A stretch of 64,000 nt of DNA from Candidatus Woesearchaeota archaeon (GTDB lineage: Archaea; Nanobdellota; Nanobdellia; Woesearchaeales; JAHWHD01). This document shows, one piece after another, positions 34,596 through 42,205 of this stretch; the first letter of the stretch is position 1; each line of letters starts with the position of its first letter. A program made the position numbers and the translations under genes. The stretch lies in assembly GCA_019323515.1 (NCBI GenBank), contig JAHWHG010000002.1, forward strand, positions 18,363-82,362, in the 5' to 3' direction. Below the pieces are notes generated by a model. The model was not told the DNA's origin, did not search any database, and saw only the letters and a list, made by a program, of their open reading frames with translations.

Positions 34596-34980
34596 TTTCT
34601 TTATCATCGCGCTGTTTGTGGTTGCGATTGACCAGGTATCAAAGTACTTTGTAAGGAATCTGAGGTATGATTTTGTAAAGAACACTGGAGCTATATTTGG
34701 GGTGCTGAAAGGTGCAACCGGATTCCTGATAGTTGTTTCACTTGTTGTTATCTTCCTTTTGTTCTGGTACAGGAAGGATATACTGAAGCAGAAGAAGATT
34801 CATCAGGTGTGTTATGCTTTAGTGCTTGGCGGTGTTATTGGAAATCTTATTGACAGGGTTGTATACGGTTATGTGATCGATTTCATTGATTTTAAGGTAT
34901 GGCCAGTATTTAATTTAGCTGATGTTGCATTGAGTGTTGGTGTGTTGTTGTTGGTGTATTTGATAATTAGAGAGAAGTGA
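34567..34980 (+). CDS. lspA: Lipoprotein signal peptidase LspA (signal peptidase II)
   Basis: Aspartyl membrane protease that removes signal peptides before a lipid-modified Cys. Four membrane helices and all family blocks are present: DQVSKYFV, VKNTGAIFG, GGVIGNLIDRVVYGYVIDFIDF with the first catalytic Asp, and FNLADVALSVG with the second. The length of 137 aa is slightly short of bacterial LspA (about 160). I chose the GTG at 34567, preceded by AAGGATT; GTG 34576 is an alternative and the frame opens at 34531. It overlaps the upstream gene by about 29 bp. LspA is rare in archaea (see findings). Confidence 0.92.
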   Translation: MRSVAQDSTDFFIIALFVVAIDQVSKYFVRNLRYDFVKNTGAIFGVLKGATGFLIVVSLVVIFLLFWYRKDILKQKKIHQVCYALVLGGVIGNLIDRVVYGYVIDFIDFKVWPVFNLADVALSVGVLLLVYLIIREK

Positions 34981-35052
34981 TAGGATTCTTTGATTGAAAT
35001 AGAATAAAAGACCTTGAACCATAAATAATAAAGATAAATAATAAAAAAAATT

Positions 35053-35667
35053 TCAAACACAATCATGTGGCTTGTAACCTTGCTTCTTTGCCTCAACCTT
35101 GTCATTCAACCAGACGCGGTTAGCTTTCTTGATCCTCTTTGCCCAGTCGCACTTAGGTGAATGATAGGAAGAGCCTGTCTTTGAAGCTATGTACTTGCCA
35201 GGTTTGTGCTCGCTCTTGTAGACGATTGAGTGCTCAGGCGTGATCTCTTCAACCTTCATATCGTCTTCAGGTTCTTCGTCCTTTGCATAGTTCTCAACAT
35301 GTTCAAGCTCTGGCTCAAATTCCTCGTCTTCTTCACCAGATGATGCAAGCTTGAGTATGTTTAGGCTGAAACCAAAGAGCTCAATCAATACCAGCGGAAA
35401 GAACACAAGCAACCTAAGGCTGTTGTTAAAGTAAAGGAAGATTGTGTCTCCTAACAGTATAAGGAATATGACAAACAATACATTCCAGCCGCCAACATGG
35501 TTCATTGCAACAAGCAGTGAGAAGAACGCAAACAGCAGAAGCACGAACAGTAAAGCGAGTTGCTTGACCTGTGCAAAGCCTGTCATCTTAAGCGCTGCAT
35601 CGATTAGCAGAACAAAGACCAGGACAAGGACAACATCAATAAATAGTAGTATGCCATTCTGTTTCAT
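35053..35667 (-). CDS. Membrane protein with C-terminal Cys/His module
   Basis: 204 aa. Four hydrophobic helices (about residues 5-105) are followed by an acidic linker (EEDEEFEPELEHVENYAKDE). The C-terminal module (YIASKTGSSYHSPKCDWAKRI...NRVWLNDKVEAKKQGYKPHDC) resembles the Ada-like/competence-associated small metal-binding domain, Y-H-x-x-x-C...A-x-x-x-G-Y-x-P-x-x-x-C. Role unknown. GGGGGGATG serves as a Shine-Dalgarno sequence. Confidence 0.65.
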   Translation of the reverse strand: MKQNGILLFIDVVLVLVFVLLIDAALKMTGFAQVKQLALLFVLLLFAFFSLLVAMNHVGGWNVLFVIFLILLGDTIFLYFNNSLRLLVFFPLVLIELFGFSLNILKLASSGEEDEEFEPELEHVENYAKDEEPEDDMKVEEITPEHSIVYKSEHKPGKYIASKTGSSYHSPKCDWAKRIKKANRVWLNDKVEAKKQGYKPHDCV

Positions 35668-35742
35668 TATTACATCCCCCCAATTAAGTATAAATCCCTT
35701 AAACTCCTATTTAAGAATTTCTATCCTAAAGTAGTTACAATT

Positions 35743-36087
35743 CTAGAACTCTTCAATATCTTCAAGTGCCTTGAGCATGCCCTGGCTCTTCAGGTATGCA
35801 ACCTGTGCAGGCCTGTACTTATAGACAATGTCGCCTTTTTCGTCACCGCCAAGTTCCCATGGCTCTACAATAACTATGTTTGTCTCGCGTACCCAGAGCT
35901 TTCTCTTAAGCCTTCCAGGGATTCTGCAGACTCTTGTTTTTCCGTCAAGGCAGCGCACGTACATCCTTGAACCGCCCAAGCGTTTCTCCACAATACCAAG
36001 AACCTGATTATCTCGAGGAAGCCTTGTCCTTCTAACCTGCTCCTCAATTTCTTCCTGTCTTGCCTGTTCTTCTTTCTTTCTACTCAT
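35743..36087 (-). CDS. eif1a: Translation initiation factor aIF1A
   Basis: 114 aa with an N-terminal charged tail, OB fold (QVLGIVEKRLGGSRMYVRCLDGKTRVCRIPGRLKRKLWVRETNIVIVEPWEL) and C-terminal helix. The family match is unmistakable. It assists scanning/start-site selection on the small subunit. Confidence 0.96.
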   Translation of the reverse strand: MSRKKEEQARQEEIEEQVRRTRLPRDNQVLGIVEKRLGGSRMYVRCLDGKTRVCRIPGRLKRKLWVRETNIVIVEPWELGGDEKGDIVYKYRPAQVAYLKSQGMLKALEDIEEF

Positions 36088-36160
36088 TGATGGTTAAAGA
36101 AGTGGGTGTGTTTATAAAGTTTTCCATAAGTTTTTATTCATTGTTATGTGCCAAGGTTTT

Positions 36161-36814
36161 ATGGAGGGTTATATAATCGCTGACTGTGATGGTACTATCC
36201 TAGATAGCATCATGCCTCCAAAGTATTTTGCTCTTGAGACTGCGAGGGCATTTGGCTTTGATGTTGAATTTAAAGATATTGAGATTGTTGATTTTAAGAC
36301 TTTCATAAAAGGGCTGGGTATTGAGTTTGATAGGTTTTTCTCTAAGTTTAAGGAGTTTGACACAAGGCATACTGAGAACGGCTTGAATGAGTTGTGTTCA
36401 AAAGGACTTATCAAGCCATGGAAGGATACTGGATACTTTTTTGATGAACTTGAGAGTCGTTATAAGATAGGGGTGTTAAGTGATAACCTGCATGCGTATA
36501 GGCAGTTAGAGTTGTTTGGTCTTGAGAAAAGGATACATGGATACAAGGCCTGGGACAGTTCAATGCCAAGGGAGTGGATCAAGCCAGGTATAGAGCTTGG
36601 GTGTGAGCTTCTCTATGAATTAGGTTTTTGCGATAAGCCTGCAAAAGTGTTGGTATTAGGTGATGCGCCTAATGATGTTTATCTTGGGAATAATCTTAAA
36701 GATGTATTAGATGTTGAGGTGGTTTCGTGTTATATTGACAGGTATAATCTTAAGATTGATGCTGATCATATCTTCAGAAGTCTGAGGGAGTTTGTTGAAT
36801 TTCTTAAGGGATAG
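36161..36814 (+). CDS. HAD-superfamily hydrolase
   Basis: 217 aa with all four HAD motifs: I DCDGTILDS (DxD), II GVLSDN, III Lys in WIKPG and IV LGDAPNDV. The helical cap is between motifs I and II, as in phosphoglycolate phosphatase-like enzymes. Substrate unknown. A TATA-like TTTTTATT at 36131-36138 places the start of transcription near ATG 36161; an upstream in-frame ATG at 36146 is the alternative. Confidence 0.85.
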   Translation: MEGYIIADCDGTILDSIMPPKYFALETARAFGFDVEFKDIEIVDFKTFIKGLGIEFDRFFSKFKEFDTRHTENGLNELCSKGLIKPWKDTGYFFDELESRYKIGVLSDNLHAYRQLELFGLEKRIHGYKAWDSSMPREWIKPGIELGCELLYELGFCDKPAKVLVLGDAPNDVYLGNNLKDVLDVEVVSCYIDRYNLKIDADHIFRSLREFVEFLKG

Positions 36815-36845
36815 ATTTATATATAATAAAGTCTGCATGTTCTGT

Positions 36846-37349
36846 ATGAAAAAAGGGGTAAAGAAGTTAAAGCTAGCAAAGGATGCAGTGATCGCTCCAA
36901 ACTGGAAGCGTATTCTTGCTTTTATAATTGATTACTTGATAATTGATTTAGTAGTGCTTGCACCTTTCAAACTGCACATTGAGAGGCTTGTTCCGACAGG
37001 GAGTCCATGGACAGCTACTCCGAGTCCTGTTGTTGCTTCAGAGATGATATTCATTGCAGGGATTGTACTGGTGCTGATAATGGCTTATTTTACATTTTTG
37101 GAATTTTTCCTTAAACAGACTCCGGGAAAGATGCTGTTTAACCTGTATGTAGTTTCAGAGGTTAAGAAGGAGCTTGGATTTTGGAGGATTCTTTTGAGTA
37201 ATTTTACGTTTTTTCCTCTGATTCCGATTGTTGCTGTGTTATGGATAGTTGATCCCCTGACAATGTTATTTTCAGCAAAGCATCAGAGGATGCTTGAGAA
37301 ACTTACCAAGATAATGGTTGTAGAGATGAGAGGGTTTAAGGTCAAATGA
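36846..37349 (+). CDS. RDD-family membrane protein
   Basis: 167 aa, about four helices. The RDD signature appears near the N-terminus as APNWKRILAFIIDYLIIDLV (R...D..D), with the second family block QTPGKMLFNLYVV. Function unknown; some members transport ions. TTATATATAA at 36817-36826 lies about 25 nt before the ATG at 36846. Coupled by ATGA to sppA. Confidence 0.82.
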   Translation: MKKGVKKLKLAKDAVIAPNWKRILAFIIDYLIIDLVVLAPFKLHIERLVPTGSPWTATPSPVVASEMIFIAGIVLVLIMAYFTFLEFFLKQTPGKMLFNLYVVSEVKKELGFWRILLSNFTFFPLIPIVAVLWIVDPLTMLFSAKHQRMLEKLTKIMVVEMRGFKVK

Positions 37350-38272
37350 AGCTGTTGAAGAATAAATGGGTTGCTGCACTTGTTATTATCCTAATACTTT
37401 ATGGGGTCAGTTACCTGCTTGCGGTTGCTGTTGGAGGTGACTCCAAAGTCTTCCTTGGAGGGAATGTTGCGCTTATTAGAGTAGCGGGAATGATAACTGT
37501 AGATGGCCAGTCTGGAACTTTTTCAGATTCTGGAACCTCGTCTAAAGAGGTTGTTGCGTATATTGAAGAAGCGAGTGAGAATCCTATGCTGAAGGCGATT
37601 GTGATTGACATAAACTCACCAGGCGGAACCCCTGTAGCTTCAAAGGAGATTGCTGATGCTTTGAAAGAGTCTACAAAGTTTACAGTATGCTATATAAGAG
37701 AGGTAGGTGCTTCAGGCGCTTACTGGGTTGCATCTGCATGTGATAAGATTGTTGCTAATGATCTCTCAATCACCGGGTCGATCGGTGTGATAGGAAGTTA
37801 TCTTGAGTTTTCAGGTTTTCTTGATAAGTATCAGGTGAAGTATGAGAGAGTGGTAAGCGGTGAGTATAAGGATATGGGAAGTCCGTACAAGGAGTTGACT
37901 GACAGCGAGAGGATATTGTTGCAGAGCACAGTTGATAAGATGCATGATTATTTTGTTAAAGAGGTTGCTGCTAACCGCGGCATGCAGGTTGAGGATGTCA
38001 AGAAGCTTGCAACTGGAGAGGTGTTCCTTGGCCTTGATGCTAAGGAGAACGGGTTAGTGGACGAGCTAGGTGATATGAAGGTTGTGGAGAGATTGTTAAG
38101 GGAGAAACTTAATATCACTAGCATCGAGTATGTTGAGTTCTATAAAGAGAGGAGTTTCTGGGACCTTGTAAGTGTTTCAATGAGAGAGCCTAGTTATTAT
38201 GTAGGCAAGGGGATTGGTGATGAGTTTTTCTCTAAAAGCCAGGACAGTCCTTTATTGAGTATACGTACCTGA
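37346..38272 (+). CDS. sppA: Signal peptide peptidase SppA (S49 family)
   Basis: 308 aa, short-form SppA. An N-terminal membrane helix (VAALVIILILYGVSYLLAVAVG), INSPGGTPVASKEI, nucleophile Ser123 in REVGASGAYWVA and general base Lys175 in VSGEYKDMGSP form the Ser-Lys dyad. SITGSIGVIGSY is also conserved. It degrades signal-peptide remnants in the membrane and is functionally consistent with LspA 2.4 kb upstream. Confidence 0.95.
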   Translation: MKLLKNKWVAALVIILILYGVSYLLAVAVGGDSKVFLGGNVALIRVAGMITVDGQSGTFSDSGTSSKEVVAYIEEASENPMLKAIVIDINSPGGTPVASKEIADALKESTKFTVCYIREVGASGAYWVASACDKIVANDLSITGSIGVIGSYLEFSGFLDKYQVKYERVVSGEYKDMGSPYKELTDSERILLQSTVDKMHDYFVKEVAANRGMQVEDVKKLATGEVFLGLDAKENGLVDELGDMKVVERLLREKLNITSIEYVEFYKERSFWDLVSVSMREPSYYVGKGIGDEFFSKSQDSPLLSIRT

Positions 38273-38347
38273 ACATCTGGTTGTTTTCTTGTAGTAATCT
38301 TACAGAAAGAGTAAAAAAAATAAAAAAAAAGAAATCAAGAAGTGAGC

Positions 38348-38524
38348 TTATCTCTTCTTCTTTTTAGCTTTTTTCTTTGCCTTTTTCTTTGTAGCTTTCT
38401 TTTTAGCTTTCTTCTTTTTTCCACCTCGAGCCATTTTAGCTCTTGAGATGTCGCCTTTCTTGTCTACAAAGTAAAGGTAACCAGCTTCTTTCTTAACTCC
38501 AACTTTAGCAACTTTTTCAGCCAT
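38348..38524 (-). CDS. Small basic protein: conserved head plus lysine-rich tail, 58 aa
   Basis: N-terminal half EKVAKVGVKKEAGYLYFVDK, then GDISRAKMARGGKK, then a tail of (K)3-4(A/T) repeats ending KKAKKKKR. The head would form a small beta-sheet; the tail matches the 32-aa protein at 31286. GGGGAGGTT lies 7 nt before the ATG and a minus-strand TATA (ATTTATATACC, 38588-38598) lies upstream, signs of high expression. I infer a nucleoid or RNA-binding protein. Confidence 0.75.
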   Translation of the reverse strand: MAEKVAKVGVKKEAGYLYFVDKKGDISRAKMARGGKKKKAKKKATKKKAKKKAKKKKR

Positions 38525-38610
38525 TTTGGTTAACCTCCCCTAATTTTTACAGAATTACTCTGTTTATCGTCTATAATACACGAGCAGGTATATAAATGTT
38601 TCGCTTTTTT

Positions 38611-38631
38611 CCCGTCGGTGCGTCGTCGGGA
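38611..38631. promoter_or_regulatory. CCCGTCGGT palindromic motif upstream of the lysine-rich gene
   Basis: TTTCCCG...CGGGAAA arms enclose TCGGTGCGTCGT. The site is just upstream (in minus orientation) of the TATA box of the gene 38348-38524. It resembles the motifs near 22717, 23026, 31081 and 31176, which also lie upstream of highly expressed genes. Confidence 0.4.
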
Positions 38632-38686
38632 AATCCTTAACTTTCAAGCAGTGATAAATTAAGGTGTTGTGTCGGTGAAGGTTGTT

Positions 38687-38822
38687 GAGCTCTGTCTTAA
38701 GACTCGTTCGGCTGCTCAATCTTTTTGCAATGATGTTGTTGAGCACCTAGGGACACGTCGAACGAGGTTCGAGTACAGCCCGTATTGCCTCTCTGGCCCT
38801 TTGGCGTCTTAAGACAGAGCTC
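38687..38822. repeat. Hairpin repeat element, copy 1 (MITE-like)
   Basis: 136 bp bounded by a perfect 17-bp inverted repeat (GAGCTCTGTCTTAAGAC at 38687-38703; its complement at 38806-38822). The interior is nearly identical to copy 2 at 42027-42160, with further stems: TGCTCAA/TTGAGCA, TCGAAC-GAG-GTTCGA and ATAC/GTAT-like. Differences between copies are mainly in loops and in the terminal stem, where paired bases change together. Noncoding, upstream of the DUF1385 gene. Confidence 0.8.
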
Positions 38823-38847
38823 TTAAGACTCGTTCGGCTGCTCAATC
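38822..38847. repeat. Partial duplicate of the hairpin repeat
   Basis: CTTAAGACTCGTTCGGCTGC and the next 6 bases repeat 38696-38721 exactly, directly after copy 1. This is a truncated second unit. Confidence 0.75.
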
Positions 38848-38893
38848 TGCTGCTCTTAGAAATGTTTTTATAGAATCAGGGTTTCTAGGGTTT

Positions 38894-39751
38894 ATGCAAG
38901 GAAAGATTGAGGTAGGAGGACAGGCTGTTATTGAGGGAGTGATGATGAGGAGTCCGAATTATGTAGCGGTCTCTGCCCGGACTGATCGGGGTATAGTAAC
39001 AAAGAGAGAGCGGCTGAGAAAGAAGAAAGCTTTCTTCAAATGGCCTTTTGTCAGGGGTGTTGTTGGGTTGTTTGAGATGCTTGTCATAGGGATGAAAGCA
39101 TTGACATGGTCAGCAAACCAGGCTGGTGATGAGGATGAGCAGATGTCGACAATGGATATTGTGCTTGTGTTTGTGTTTTCATTTCTCTTTGTTGTGGTCG
39201 GGTTTATTGTGGCTCCGTTCTATGTGACTAAGTTAATAGTAGGAAGTTCAGGTGTTTTGTTCAATCTTGTAGATGGTCTTATCAGGGTTGGGGTGTTTGT
39301 TGTGTATCTTCTTGTGATATCAATGATGAAGGATGTGAAGACTGTGTTCCAGTATCACGGGGCTGAGCATAAAGCTGTCAATTGCTATGAGGCAGGTCTG
39401 AAGCTGAATGTGAAGAACTGCCAGAAGTATAAAACACTGCACCCGAGGTGCGGTACATCGTTTATTGTGATTGTCCTGGTGGTGAGCATACTTGTTTTTT
39501 CCTTGATAACCGGGTCTGTGGTTGTCAGGTTAATGTCAAGGATTTTGTTGTTGCCAGTTATTGCTGGTTTAAGTTTTGAGTTCCTTAAGTTTGCTGGAAA
39601 GCATCATAAGAATATAATTGTAAGGTTGCTGAACTATCCTGGGATGCTTATACAGAAAGTGACCACTAAAGAGCCTGATGATAAGCAGGTTGAGGTTGCG
39701 ATAAAGTCGCTTAAAGAAGTGTTAAGGCTTGAAAAAGGAAAAAGTATATAA
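38894..39751 (+). CDS. DUF1385/YqhQ-like membrane protein
   Basis: 285 aa. Opening GGQAVIEGVMMRSPNYVAVSAR and the central YHGAEHKAVNCYEAG...KYKTLHPRCGTSFI are diagnostic of DUF1385, a family largely bacterial. Three to four membrane helices; the His/Glu/Cys cluster suggests a metal site. Function unknown. TTTTTATAG about 20-25 nt upstream is its promoter, next to the hairpin repeat. Confidence 0.9.
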   Translation: MQGKIEVGGQAVIEGVMMRSPNYVAVSARTDRGIVTKRERLRKKKAFFKWPFVRGVVGLFEMLVIGMKALTWSANQAGDEDEQMSTMDIVLVFVFSFLFVVVGFIVAPFYVTKLIVGSSGVLFNLVDGLIRVGVFVVYLLVISMMKDVKTVFQYHGAEHKAVNCYEAGLKLNVKNCQKYKTLHPRCGTSFIVIVLVVSILVFSLITGSVVVRLMSRILLLPVIAGLSFEFLKFAGKHHKNIIVRLLNYPGMLIQKVTTKEPDDKQVEVAIKSLKEVLRLEKGKSI

Positions 39752-39791
39752 ATTTAGGATTATTGAATTGGTGTAAAAGAGGTGAAATCAT

Positions 39792-39983
39792 ATGATGAAA
39801 GATCTTGCAAAGAATAATATTGGAAAACTTACAGGAGGGCTGTTAATTCTTTATGTTGGAATTGTTTATCTGCTGTGGAACATTGGGACAATTCCGTATC
39901 ATCTGAATGTCTTATGGCCAGGGTTAGTGATAATCCTAGGACTTGGAATACTTCTGAAGTACTTCCTTGGGCCAAAGAAATAA
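39792..39983 (+). CDS. Small LiaF-like transmembrane protein, 63 aa
   Basis: Two hydrophobic helices (GLLILYVGIVYLLWNIG and VLWPGLVIILGLGILLKYF) with the WPGL(V/L)(I/L)ILG motif of the LiaI/LiaF-type transmembrane domain. GAGGTGA precedes the ATG. The 163-aa protein at 43365 shares the W-P-G-L motif. Confidence 0.7.
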   Translation: MMKDLAKNNIGKLTGGLLILYVGIVYLLWNIGTIPYHLNVLWPGLVIILGLGILLKYFLGPKK

Positions 39984-40001
39984 ACATTGATATTATTTTT
40001 T

Positions 40002-40142
40002 TTATATCTCTTCTAATATATGTCGCTTTACTTTCATAGTCCCTTCTGTGCCGCAGTAAGGACATCTATGAAATGGTTCTTTCCTGTCTTTCTTTAACGG
40101 CTCAATCACAAAGTTGCATTTAGTGCATCTGAACTTTACCAT
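40002..40142 (-). CDS. Zinc-ribbon protein, 46 aa
   Basis: MVKFRCTKCNFVIEPLKK then FHRCPYCGTEGTMKVKRHI: two CxxC pairs of a rubredoxin-like/zinc-ribbon fold. Such one-domain proteins are common in archaea; partner unknown. It starts at CAT 40140-40142. Confidence 0.75.
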   Translation of the reverse strand: MVKFRCTKCNFVIEPLKKDRKEPFHRCPYCGTEGTMKVKRHILEEI

Positions 40143-40187
40143 TTTAAAAAATTAAAGATGAATTGGTATATAAATGTTGTTAATAAA

Positions 40188-40835
40188 TCAGATGTCAGTT
40201 GGTTCCTGGATGTTGAGGATCCTGTAGTTCAGTCCTTGTTCTTTGAAGTTCTTTTCTACAGTGTCTAGATTGATTGGGTATCTTGGGTTGTCATAGTGCA
40301 TTGGGATGACAAGGGATGCTTGTGTCTCTTTAGCGAACAGAGCTGCTTCAAATGGTCCCATGACAAGGCCATGGTTGCAGACTGGGACAAAGAGGATGTC
40401 GCAGGTGTAGTCGTTAGGGAAGCAGATAGTGTCGCCGGTATGGTACAAGGTTTTTTCTGCCTTGATCATGAACCCAATAGGTTCATTGATCTCTTTTCCG
40501 CCTTTAAGTATTGGAAGAAAGCCGTGGACTGCTTTTGTGACCTCTATCCTTATGTTGTCGATATTGATTATGTCACCCTGCTTTACAATGTTAGGAGAGA
40601 GTTCAGGGTATGCTTTTGCGACCTCATTAGTTGTATAAATTGGTGCTTCGAGTTTCATAAGAGCGTCAATATTGCAGTGGTCGCTGTGTTTGTGAGTGAT
40701 AAGGATTATGTTAGCTTGTTTCCAGTCTTCCAGGAAAAGTTCGTTGAAATTGATAGTGCCTGGATCTATAAGGATTGTCTTGTTTTGTGTTTCAATAAGG
40801 AAACATGATTGAGGGTATCTTGTGATTTTCATCAT
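40188..40835 (-). CDS. Metallo-beta-lactamase-fold hydrolase (UlaG-like)
   Basis: 215 aa. Metal ligands THKHSDHCN, KAVHG, YHTGDT and a late IPMHYD. The absence of a long cap domain and the order of motifs match the UPF0173/UlaG-like branch. Substrate unknown. Confidence 0.88.
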   Translation of the reverse strand: MMKITRYPQSCFLIETQNKTILIDPGTINFNELFLEDWKQANIILITHKHSDHCNIDALMKLEAPIYTTNEVAKAYPELSPNIVKQGDIINIDNIRIEVTKAVHGFLPILKGGKEINEPIGFMIKAEKTLYHTGDTICFPNDYTCDILFVPVCNHGLVMGPFEAALFAKETQASLVIPMHYDNPRYPINLDTVEKNFKEQGLNYRILNIQEPTDI

Positions 40836-40918
40836 ATTGTTGTCTGTTTATTATTGTTTATATTGTTTTTGGTTTGTGTTTCAAAAGCTTTTTATATCCC
40901 TGTTGATGGGTGTGGGTT

Positions 40919-41371
40919 ATGATAATCATAATAAGAGGAGCAATGGGAGTTGGAAAGACATCTGTAGCTAAGAAAGTTGCAGAGAAGCTAGGGTTTGAGT
41001 ATGTCTCAATTGATAAGCTGCTTGAAGAGAATGGACTTGATAAGGTTGAAGGAAAGTCTATCCCTCTTGAGAATTTCCTGAAAGTTAATAGCATGATACC
41101 GCGTGATAAAGATGTTGTGGTTGACGGAAACTTTTATTTTAAGGAAGTTATTGAAGACCTGGGTGCTGATCTTGTCTTTACTCTGCATGCAAGTTTTGAG
41201 GAATGCGTAAGAAGGGATAAAGGAAGGGAGGTCACACTTTATGATGAAGGTGCAAAGGCATATTATGATTTCTGTAACAGGTTTGAGTTTGGGATAAAGA
41301 TTGATACTGATGATAAGGCAGAGAGTAAAGTGGTTGAAGAGATAGTTGCAATTATAGTTTCCAAACGATAG
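40919..41371 (+). CDS. P-loop nucleoside/shikimate kinase-like protein
   Basis: 150 aa. Walker A GAMGVGKTS right at the N-terminus, VSIDKLLEENGL (acceptor-site Asp), VVVDGNFYF (Walker B-like), and CVRRDKGRE as the lid Arg cluster. The fold is that of small-molecule kinases; the substrate cannot be told. A TATA-like TTTTATATC at 40889-40897 lies about 26 nt before the ATG 40919, so I prefer it over the in-frame GTG 40910. Confidence 0.75.
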   Translation: MIIIIRGAMGVGKTSVAKKVAEKLGFEYVSIDKLLEENGLDKVEGKSIPLENFLKVNSMIPRDKDVVVDGNFYFKEVIEDLGADLVFTLHASFEECVRRDKGREVTLYDEGAKAYYDFCNRFEFGIKIDTDDKAESKVVEEIVAIIVSKR

Positions 41372-41405
41372 ATTTTTAAATGAAAGTTTTTTTTGTTTTT
41401 CTTCT

Positions 41406-41630
41406 ATGGGACTACGAATGAATATTAAGAGGAGTTATCTGAAAAAAGAGGATGGACTTGTAAAGAAGGTTGATGATGTAGTCAAGGACATGGGTGAAGA
41501 TGATAGAAAAAGGGTAGTTGAGCTGCTGAAGGATTTTTATCATTACGGCCAGGATGTTCCTAAAGACATACATGGAGAGCCTTATGACAGGAAACGTATT
41601 CTTAATGAGATTGCGAAGTATGCAAACTAA
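41406..41630 (+). CDS. Small hypothetical protein, 74 aa
   Basis: Unrecognised, helical and charged (KKVDDVVKDMGEDDRKRVVELLKDFYHYG). The ATG at 41418 is an alternative start. A TATA-like TTTTTAAATG near 41373 supports expression. Confidence 0.55.
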   Translation: MGLRMNIKRSYLKKEDGLVKKVDDVVKDMGEDDRKRVVELLKDFYHYGQDVPKDIHGEPYDRKRILNEIAKYAN

Positions 41631-41664
41631 GTTTCTTAACATATAAATCCATATAAATCTCGTA

Positions 41665-42027
41665 ATGGTACTTAATAGTATGAGCTGGAAGCCAAGCGAC
41701 TATTATGGAAAAAGGTTTGTGACTGATAAAAGGGAGTATATTATTGATTCTGGGGGTGTTGTTGAAGGGATTGATGCAAAGGTTGTTGAGATAGCTGGTC
41801 TTGAGGAAAATGTGTGGGGCCTGCTGAAGCTTGAGAATTATACTGGAGTTGAGCTTCCACCTGCATATAAGTTATGCGCTGAGAGGATGATTTCTTTGTA
41901 TGGTAAACAGCCTGCTGTTGGCTTGCAGTTGATAGTAAGGATGGAGCAGGACCGGGACCTTGGGCCAAAGCAGCGTGTTCTTGTCACAGATATTGTAAGA
42001 GAGATTGTTGATTATTCTAAAGAATAG
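41665..42027 (+). CDS. Hypothetical protein, 120 aa
   Basis: Unrecognised. It has a mixed alpha/beta appearance with no membrane segment. TATA-like CATATAAATCC at about 41640. The stop codon and preceding codons (CTAAAGAATAG) form one arm of the direct repeat that flanks hairpin element copy 2, so the element sits exactly at the gene's end. Confidence 0.6.
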   Translation: MVLNSMSWKPSDYYGKRFVTDKREYIIDSGGVVEGIDAKVVEIAGLEENVWGLLKLENYTGVELPPAYKLCAERMISLYGKQPAVGLQLIVRMEQDRDLGPKQRVLVTDIVREIVDYSKE

Positions 42028-42160
42028 GCTCACTTTTAAGACTCGTTCGGCTGCTCAATCTTTTTCTAAACATGTTGTTGAGCACCTAGGGACACGTCGA
42101 ACGAGGTTCGAATACAGCCCGTATTGCCTCACTGGCCAATTGGCGTCTTAAAACCGAGCC
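42027..42160. repeat. Hairpin repeat element, copy 2, with 11-bp flanking direct repeat
   Basis: Ends GGCTCACTTTTAAGAC (42027-42042) and GTCTTAAAACCGAGCC (42145-42160) form a 16-bp stem with two mismatches; the core is nearly identical to copy 1. CTAAAGAATAG occurs at 42017-42027 and again at 42160-42170, directly bordering the element, as a target-site duplication would. Noncoding. Confidence 0.82.
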
Positions 42161-42205
42161 TAAAGAATAGAAATGTTTTTATTCTTACCATTTGTCAAGT
42201 TTTGT

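Noticed and set aside
38687..38822. Hairpin element as a tRNA or known small RNA gene
   Set aside because: A TTCGAATA stretch looks like a T loop, but no acceptor or anticodon arm can be formed, and the flanking direct repeat of copy 2 favours an inserted element.
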